Shown here one piece after another: positions 57,047 through 64,000 of a stretch of 64,000 bases of DNA (position 1 is the stretch's first letter; every line of letters begins with the position of its first letter). The DNA is taken from positions 248,001-312,000 of the forward strand of contig NW_026516694.1 of assembly GCF_025766255.1 (NCBI RefSeq). Reading direction: 5' to 3'. This DNA comes from Zychaea mexicana. Taxonomy: Eukaryota > Mucoromycota > Mucoromycetes > Mucorales > Lichtheimiaceae. Under the pieces are notes generated by a model. The model had not been told where the DNA came from. It saw only the letters and a list, made by a program, of their open reading frames with translations, and did no database searches. Both the position numbers and the translations under genes were made by a program.

Positions 57047-57319
57047 ATGATATCGTTAGGTGCAGCAAGCTATACGTTTTATACCCTTCTTCGTCTTCGA
57101 GAACAAGTTACTGGAGGACCAGTTGCCTTCCGGATGCTCTACATATGCGGCGAATGTGGTATGGCTTTTTATACGGAGAGGGACCGCACCAGGCACGAAT
57201 ACTTTGCTCATGGGGATATGCTTGAGGAGGACGACCACCTTGGTATCGACGAGCACCTGCTTTGCACTGATCTACACAGTCATTATCCTACTACTGGTCC
57301 GTCACATACGAGTCGATAA
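57047..57319 (+). CDS. Small C2H2 zinc-finger ORF carried by repeat copy B, 90 residues
   Basis: A single open frame from ATGATATCG to TAA. The centre holds one classical zinc finger, YICGECGMAFYTERDRTRHE followed by YFAH (C-x2-C-x12-H-x4-H, about residues 33-55). The C-terminal part is acidic and His/Thr-rich (MLEEDDHLGIDEHLLCTDLH). No membrane or signal segment is visible. It lies wholly within a repeat whose second copy (38560-38833, minus) has a frameshift. It could be an element-encoded DNA-binding protein or a captured gene fragment, and expression is unproven. Confidence 0.5.
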   Translation: MISLGAASYTFYTLLRLREQVTGGPVAFRMLYICGECGMAFYTERDRTRHEYFAHGDMLEEDDHLGIDEHLLCTDLHSHYPTTGPSHTSR

Positions 57320-57550
57320 AGGGAATCTCTGCTGCCTGGATCTGAAGGTCCAGTACCAAGGTTAATTATCATTCCCAATGACATATCGGGGCAAACTTCT
57401 TTTACTATAGTTCGTTGGTCATCATAATGTAAATCCATGCTTAACGTTGTGTCAGAAATCTACATGACATAGTAAATAAATAAGGAAAGTTACACAAATC
57501 GCCAAAAGCACTTCCAAACAAGCTTTTACTTTTACCACACAATGCCAAAC

Positions 57551-57629
57551 AACCACCAGTGACAAACAACCACCACTGCCATGGCGACCACCACTGACAA
57601 ACAGCCACCACTGCCATGGCAACAAGCCT
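57551..57629. repeat. Short tandem repeat in copy B
   Basis: Units related to GACAAACAACCACCACTGCCATGGCGACCACCACT repeat about 2-2.5 times. Copy A has only one such region. Confidence 0.7.
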
Positions 57630-57849
57630 AAGCTCTCACAATCAGATGGACACGAGCGTTCTAGTAGGGCGTTTATACGCTGCTACCTTTGATAGCATCC
57701 GTGCGGCTGTTTCTTTGAAAATAAACCTTGCTCTTGCTTTTTTGACGTTTTTTTTTCAAATAAAATCGATCCTTGATCGTTGACGAAAGATGTGTATTGA
57801 GCAGAAGGAAGCGTTTGGAGGTGACCTGGGTTGACAAGTGACACAGGTA

Positions 57850-58583
57850 TGGTGCCACGCCCCCTTAAACCGTACCTTTTGCAGAAATCACTGTCAATTT
57901 ATTAATTTTAATCACCGATGTTTTTAAAAAGCTGCATATGAAATGACAGCATCAATAGCATCACGACCTTCTAACCATCATGATGTCTCCATGCTCTACG
58001 CGCCATATTACGAATCATTGGCAGAGGAATACTATTGAGGACTTTGGGAACAGCTTTTATTGAGGTTTGCAAAAGTTGTATCGCTGCTACAGCTGCGACA
58101 GCGTGAGCTGTCCGTAGATTCAAATAGTTTTTTTGCTGAAAATTGACCAGTTTGCACACATTGCTGGTTGTTTTTGGCAAGCCAGCTTCTTCTGCTGATA
58201 CTTTTTATAATTAAAAGTTAGGAGAAAGAGGTGCATAAGAGTATCATTCACTCACAAAACTTTCTACGCAGCAATATGTAACAGTACAATCGATAATCGG
58301 TGCCGATCTCATATAGTATATATTCGGCATATATATTTGCCGAATAAACTTAAGCTCTACGCAGGAATCGAATCACTGTCAAATTTTCCTCAGCACTTGT
58401 AACTTTTGAGCGACGGTAGCTCAAAAATTTATCAATAAAAAGAAAAATCGAAACCGATAACTTCCTTCTCCTGGTCAAAAGGAGCATTTTTATCGGTTTA
58501 AAATTTTGATATGGGGTGATGAAATGGGTTCACAGTACTTTAAATTTACCCAAAAGTGGTACGGTTCAAGGTGGCGTGCACCA
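57850..58583. mobile_element. 734-bp TIR element in repeat copy B, TA target duplication (Tc1/mariner-style)
   Basis: The left end is TGGTGCCACGCCCCCTTAAA, continuing CCGTACC. The reverse complement of the right end is TGGTGCACGCCACCTTGAAC, continuing CGTACC. These form imperfect TIRs of about 26-30 bp. TA dinucleotides flank both ends (57848-57849 and 58584-58585). The same locus in copy A (near 38094) has a single TA and no insert, which proves insertion. Inside, a minus ORF (58180-57971, ending MIRNMARRAWRHHDG) may be the tail of a decayed transposase with a frameshift after it. The right half holds three hairpins. Confidence 0.8.
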
Positions 58584-58775
58584 TAGTGCATTGAGCGTGT
58601 AGGCGAGGAATTAATAAGGCAGAGCATGGCGAAGCATCCCCCCTATTCATAGCGCATAGTGTATATACAGTGGTAGGATGCATGGATGACAATAGCTCAA
58701 GGTTCGGGAGCTCCAAATTGCATCTGAGACAGGGTAGGGTGCCTACTGTTTTCGTGAGAGATAACGTTCTTCACG

Positions 58776-61700
58776 TCCTGGCGTTTCAAGCGACGCTTGT
58801 TGTGGCCATGCCGCTATCCGTCATATCATAGCATAAGCAAGTCTGAGAGAATATTATTGGTTCCGATTCTTCCCTCTTTTCTTCTTTGCATATTTGTCAC
58901 CGCAAATTGTTTCGCATTGCCTATACGCTGCTTTTAAGTTTAACTTGACATCGATGATTTAGGAGATCACCGTAGGCATACAATATAGCTTTATTCACGC
59001 TATTTTACGATTCCTTTGAGATTTTTCTTACTACTTACGCTTTTGGTTTCTAAAAGATGATCCAACAAGCTTCTTTAAGCAAGTTGTTTATGGATGTTTG
59101 AAGAAGGCCTAATTTGTATCGTCATAATGTACTTTCAATCGCTCTACGGTATTAGATGTTGAATCAATAGTACGATTATGCAACGTGCCTAATCCACATC
59201 TTCCAGATCACTACACCTCACTAATTCATCAAATTAGAGCTCTTTTTTGATCACAAAGTACCAGCAGCACAATACGAACAGGCGGTCCTCGTTCAGATTT
59301 TACTGCAGGATGTCAGGATTATGTGAAATTAGGAGTGTACCATAGTGAAGCTTCTAGCTTGTATTAGCTCTATGTCCACATTCACCGCACCTGATATGTA
59401 CTGTAATATGCTTCAGGTCATAGGAATATGCTGTAAATTCAGCGCCTTAACATCGTCTAGCAGCTGCTGATACAGCGAGCTTCGCAGTGTTATTATGCAA
59501 ACTAGTCCCGAGTTCCTTTGTAACATATGTATGTATCATCGTCGAAAATGGTTACTTGAGACGAGCCCAAAAGAAAATACGACGAACGTTTATAAGACCC
59601 CACATTCAAATATATGCAGTGATTATACTGGGCGGTGTGTACAACCAACTGGACACTACATTTCGAACCATCTACCCGACTCTCGGCTTGACCGTGTCCT
59701 GCACGAAATAGACCGCCCCAGCCATCTAGGTGTTGACTATGATGCTACGGATCCAGTTACCTGCTCCACAAATTGTCCTCTTTTACGTAGACACACTCAC
59801 ACACGCGTATAGTTGTCCTTACAGCATACCCTATACAGTGTCCCTTTTTTCTTTTTTTAGATTCTCCAAAGCTAGTCTCCCGACACTTTCACCATTGACT
59901 ACAAACATACGTAGTTGTAGCTTCTTCTCAGCCCTAGCTTTTCGGTTGTGGTGTATATCCCCCATTTATAAATATATTCTCTTCCTCCCCTACATCATTG
60001 TATGATACCGCGAGGAAAGCAACCCATATTATACAAGGTCACCAAATGGATATGCTGTGTCTACGTATACATGATCAGAGGTTGGCAAGGACAACCATTA
60101 TTATTTTTTCTTGTTTAGCCCGACCCATCCGTTTACATAGTAGACAGCGCCATCCGCTTCAATGCTTCGACCTACTGACTTGCCACACACTAATCTGAGA
60201 GGGTTTTACTGAAACTTACCCATCAAAGACGGAAGAGTGCTATTGCTAATCACGGTTCATGCGAATTCAGTTTTGGCATCGTAAGTATGTACAGTTGGGA
60301 AAGAGCAAAGGTACTGTCCATACTTTAAAGAACTCTTATTCAATCGTTTCAAAGCATTTCACTGCTACTTGCTAATTTACATGTTCCTTTGTTAACTTTT
60401 TCAAAGTATATTAAACTCTGGCAAGAATTCTTGACCGGGAATAATTATCACTTTCGATCCTTTTCCCCCAGTCATTGCTTCGTCGACCGCTAATCATAAC
60501 AGCTATAAAATTGTTTTCTCATCATGGATTCGAATTGCAGAGCTGAGTGGATTACATAGTGAGATTGTTGAACGGTTGAAACAAAGTCGACGTGTCATAG
60601 CTGTGTACTTATGATAATCAGAGAAAGGTTTCAAGAGGTGTATAGCTTGTGTATGTATCCAATCCTGTAATGTAAGTACTCCTTTATGTAGCAATAATGA
60701 TTGAATAATGGTTGCTATATACTACGTAGGTGGAGGAGGGAACAAACAGTAGATGACAGGCGTCATACTGGCTATCTCTATATATCTAATAGCCCCTGTT
60801 GATGCGACTGCGAATACTCTAGTAATAAAGATAAGCTTATACGGTATATTCGACGCGGGATAAGGATGGATGATTCTGCTGGCAAAATAGTGAGATGCAC
60901 TAATAATAACCATCAATGTATGATATGCTTACATGTAACGTGGCATCATTTACAGTACATAGTTTGCATAAAACCATGTGAGTGTTATGTTGTGGGCAGT
61001 GAAAGAAAGTATTAGGACATGAATGCAGGGTCCGCTCTTTCCCATGATTCTATATAATTCATATAAGAAAAGGGCATATCACCAGCCATGTTGTGTGGTA
61101 CGTCGTATAGTTGGGAGATCATCCAGTCTGTTTTTCTAATGTTACTTCATGGCTCCTGTGTAAATGATGTGATACAACTACGCCTCGTCTGTCATAGCAC
61201 AAGAGTCTATTATCCCATCATCATCACTACTGCTACTGTACTACTAACATCATGATGACAAATATAGTAGTAATAACAAGTAGCTACTAGAAGTTTCAGA
61301 ATTAGGTTACAACAACAAACCATGTCCTCCACGTGAATTATCATATCTCACGTTGTATATAATGCAAATTTCCTAATGCACTACGTTTTTTTGCTATATA
61401 ACGATGGGAACAGATTGTATTATTCGGATGTTGCTGGCTAGTGTCGCACAGCTGCATCTATACATACATCGAATAGTTTCTCGCTCTCTTGCTCTAAAAC
61501 GGGCTATGCCGACGTTGGATGGTTTACCCTTCTTGACAACACCATTTCCGTTCAATGCAATAAGCATTGGGCTAGCAAGTGCCCTTTCATTCCAATTTCA
61601 CAGCAACATGCGCAGGGTCCTTAACGCCGCGCAGCAAAGGCGGTAACTGTGGAACGGAGCTAATATGTGTGCGGTAACACAAGAGAGGGTTGGTTTTCTA

Positions 61701-62560
61701 ATTCGATTGTACAAGTCCACTTTCTGGCTGGGGCTTGTGTCGGAGAAGCCGCGGGCGTTGTTGTTACTTGTGTGAGTGCTTGATTCAGAGGGCCCTGGAA
61801 AAGGTTACACACACACAAAGATGATTAGTAGTGGTCGAGATTGATATGTTGTGGCAAAAAGACAGGGCACGTTTTGTTTCTTGAAGAAAAAACAATTGAC
61901 GCGTGTGAGCGATGACAAGGTACGCTTTGCCTTATTGTTTTGGACCCCCTTTGTGCCTGTGCTTACATACAAACCTAACCCCAAGGTGGAGCCGTTGTAG
62001 AAAGGAGGGGGGGGAGTGCTTGTGTTTAGGGGGGAGGAAGGGGAGAGGGAGCCACGCTTACTAAACGATTACATAGGAAAATCTTACGTTACGTAGGTAG
62101 GGTGGAGTTGTTTACCAGAATGGGCTTGATTCCTAAATAACGGCACTTGGCCGAAACCGCTCGGTTCTTCTTCTTGTTCTTCTTGTAAATGGATTTTCTA
62201 CACGGTTTTGTAAGAGGTATGAAAAGGCTACCATGGGGAAGCAAGTAGTATTCTTGCGAGCACAGTGAAGAGACCTGGGTAGCTGCTACTACTACTACTT
62301 GAATAATGTTTTTTGCCAAGCCAAAGCCCGGTTGTGTGTATTTGTTCAGCCACACTTTTTTTTTATTCGTGGTAAGAATTGGACGCTAGACCAAATAAAG
62401 CATGAGGCGCACCAAATTTTCATAACACACACACTCAACAGAGTTATTTTGCTACGCTTTTTTCTTTTCCTTTTCTTTCTTCTTCTTCTTCTTATCTCTT
62501 TTCCCTTCCATCCCCCAATCCTACCACAGCACCCTTTGTCTCTGAGTGTGCAACAAGCAA
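58776..62560. other. Long gene-poor region before the zinc-finger gene
   Basis: No supported gene. An ORF at 59495-59812 (105 codons, several Cys) and the minus frame 62355-62089 have no family content. Purine- and G-rich tracts occur near 62004-62052, (TAC)n at 62284-62299 and a (CTT)n tract near 62478-62493. The right end is the presumed 5' UTR of the C2H2 gene. Confidence 0.45.
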
Positions 62561-64000
62561 ATGTCCACCACCTCGCCAATAAGCTCGCCTGTGACCACAA
62601 CTCCCGCTACGCCCACCTCTTCCTCCATTTCTTCATTGCTGAATCGCACCAATATCACTACCACCACCACTGGTGCAACCACCTCTCATAAAAATGACAA
62701 CCGCCATACTACTGTCTCGTCACAACTACCAACCTCTGCTACTACCACGAATGCTGCTGCTGCTACTGCAAGAAACGCTAACGACACTTTGAGCATCTCC
62801 ACGCACGATGATGGCGCAGCATGGCCAGCCCATTTACCCACCCCCGTCTCACCTGCAGCACCTCAAGCACAGCAACCACCGCCGCCTCCTCCTCCTTCTA
62901 CTACTAGTACAACTGGCACAAGTTCTACGAAAAGAGCTTCATCTTGTTCTCCGCCGCCGCCGCCGCCGCCGACGCCTCCTCCTCCTCCTCCGCAGTCGCA
63001 ACAGCAGCCACAGCCACATCCTCGTCATCATCATCATTACCCACCACAGCAGCACTACCCTCAGCAACACGAGTACCATGACTACCAGCGACTCAAACAC
63101 CCAAGAGTAGTGGCTTCATCGCCGCCTCCACACGACAACATGTATCGCGTCGGCAACAACACATATACCGTAGGACCATCCAAACAGCAAACAACGCATG
63201 ACAATGGCGGCTTGTACACTTCATTTTCCGTCAACAAACAACAAAATGCAAAACGACGAGATACCTCTCATCAATCCAAGCCATTCACGTGTACACAATG
63301 CGACCAAACGTTCAGTCGGGCGCATAATCTCAAGTCTCACTTTGCGACACATTCGATGGAACGACCTTACAAGGTAAGAAGAAGAAGGAGGCTTTTGGTT
63401 CCCCCCTCTTTTAAAGCGCATGGGAGTTTTTAATACACACACACGTTCTCTACATCAATGTCAAAAAAAAAAGAGAGAAAGCATGTTAACAGGTTTTTGT
63501 GTGTGTCTTTAGTGCGATGCTTGTGATTCCAAGTTTCGACGGCTGCACGATCTTAAACGGCATCAAAAGCTGCATACGGGTGAACGGCCGTATGTATGCA
63601 GCATGTGCGAGCGTTCATTCTCAAGACTGGATGCATTGAATCGACATCAGCGGACAGAAGGTGGCTCTGCATGTCATTACCGACAAAACAGACGCAAGGA
63701 AACTGACCCACAACAACAACAACAACAGGCACGCCACACACCACCGGCTTCGGATGTTGGAGCCACGGCTACGACACCACCACAACCACAACCACAACCA
63801 CAACCATCCAATAATCGACCACCTATTCCGCAGCTTGATTTACGCCACCACCAACTCCACAACCAACAAACTCCTCCTCCTCCTCCGCAACAACAACAAC
63901 AACCTACTTCATCACTGTCGCATCATCATCATCATCATCATTTCCCCTACTCCAACCACCGTGATTCTTCAGACAATACACCGACGCCCACATCATCATC
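62561..64000 (+). CDS. C2H2 zinc-finger transcription factor (3' partial)
   Basis: Exon 1 is 62561-63373 and exon 2 begins at 63513 and runs off the window end, with a phase 0 intron between fingers 1 and 2. A long N-terminal low-complexity region (Thr/Ser, then Pro, Gln and His runs such as PPPPPPPTPPPPPP) precedes three tandem fingers. They are FTCTQCDQTFSRAHNLKSHF, YKCDACDSKFRRLHDLKRHQ and YVCSMCERSFSRLDALNRHQ, joined by MERPYK and TGERPY linkers. The third finger ends H-x9-C-H-like rather than a canonical H-x3-H. A second Gln/Pro/His-rich region follows. It is likely a nuclear DNA-binding regulator; targets are unknown. The start is the first ATG after a pyrimidine-rich leader, and the upstream GTG of the frame is not used. 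Confidence 0.88.

Larger units (their letters stand above)
56920..58775. repeat. Dispersed repeat, copy B (inverted relative to copy A), interrupted by an insertion
   Basis: Matches the reverse complement of 37890-38965 in two parts: 56920-57847 and 58586-58775. The 57848-58585 gap is the TIR element with its flanking TA pairs. It carries the intact C2H2 ORF (57047-57319) and a short tandem repeat of a CCACCACTGCCATGGC-type unit (about 57551-57629) that is single in copy A. Confidence 0.85.

Noticed and set aside
59495..59812. 105-codon Cys-containing ORF, considered as a small secreted protein
   Set aside because: No signal peptide, no regular Cys spacing and no family; probably random.
62808..63110. 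Arg/Leu/His-rich plus-strand ORF
   Set aside because: Shifted-frame reading of the Pro/Gln/His-rich N-terminus of the C2H2 factor.

Overview
The window reads as nuclear DNA of a filamentous fungus, most likely an early-diverging one of the Mucoromycota (Mucorales-type). The basis is short (about 50-250 bp) GT-AG introns in almost every gene, conserved eukaryotic housekeeping genes, Helitron relics and remnants of a multi-copy gene family that I associate with Mucorales, an inositol-tetrakisphosphate kinase that ascomycete yeasts lack, and frequent CT, TAC and CAA microsatellites. No ribosomal RNA, CRISPR array or bacterial operon was seen. Species is not assignable by eye. Exon models were built by hand from splice signals, reading phase and remembered family conservation; every multi-exon model given as complete closes in frame.

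Layout. 1-1.8 kb: the 3' end of a periplasmic-binding-protein-like surface protein gene, then a convergent PAP2 phosphatase. 1.8-9.85 kb: gene-poor, with a decayed Helitron (6.66-7.8 kb, minus). 9.86-15.6 kb: a secreted exopolygalacturonase (GH28), a small protein with a PP1-docking-like motif, and SEC12. 15.6-21 kb: gene-poor, with a second Helitron relic (17.6-19.5 kb, plus) and a relic of a nuclease-like multicopy family (20.2-20.65 kb). 21.1-26.85 kb: three tandem minus-strand genes (a Ser-rich SxIP-motif protein, ITPK1, RBM25). 28.8-37.4 kb: SEC22, YAK1 and GSK3 on plus, with EFM7/NNT1 facing them on minus. 37.9-44 kb: repeat copy A and another multicopy-gene relic. 44.85-52.1 kb: F-box/LRR protein, PEX24/PEX30-like peroxin with DysF domain, DUF4112 protein, and an unrecognised 184-residue protein. 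52.1-62.5 kb: gene-poor, with a pogo-like miniature element, repeat copy B (inverted relative to A) and a TA-flanked TIR element inserted into B. 62.56 kb to the end: a C2H2 zinc-finger transcription factor that runs off the window.

Functional themes: early secretory traffic (SEC12, SEC22), growth and nutrient signalling kinases (YAK1 next to GSK3), RNA splicing (RBM25), inositol phosphate metabolism (ITPK1), translation-factor methylation (EFM7) and peroxisome biology. These are ordinary core genes, not a dedicated cluster. The most informative novelty is in the repeats. A roughly 1 kb repeat with a small C2H2 zinc-finger ORF is present twice in opposite orientation; the ORF is open in one copy and frameshifted in the other. 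The open copy carries a 734-bp TIR element at a TA site, and the other copy preserves the matching empty site.
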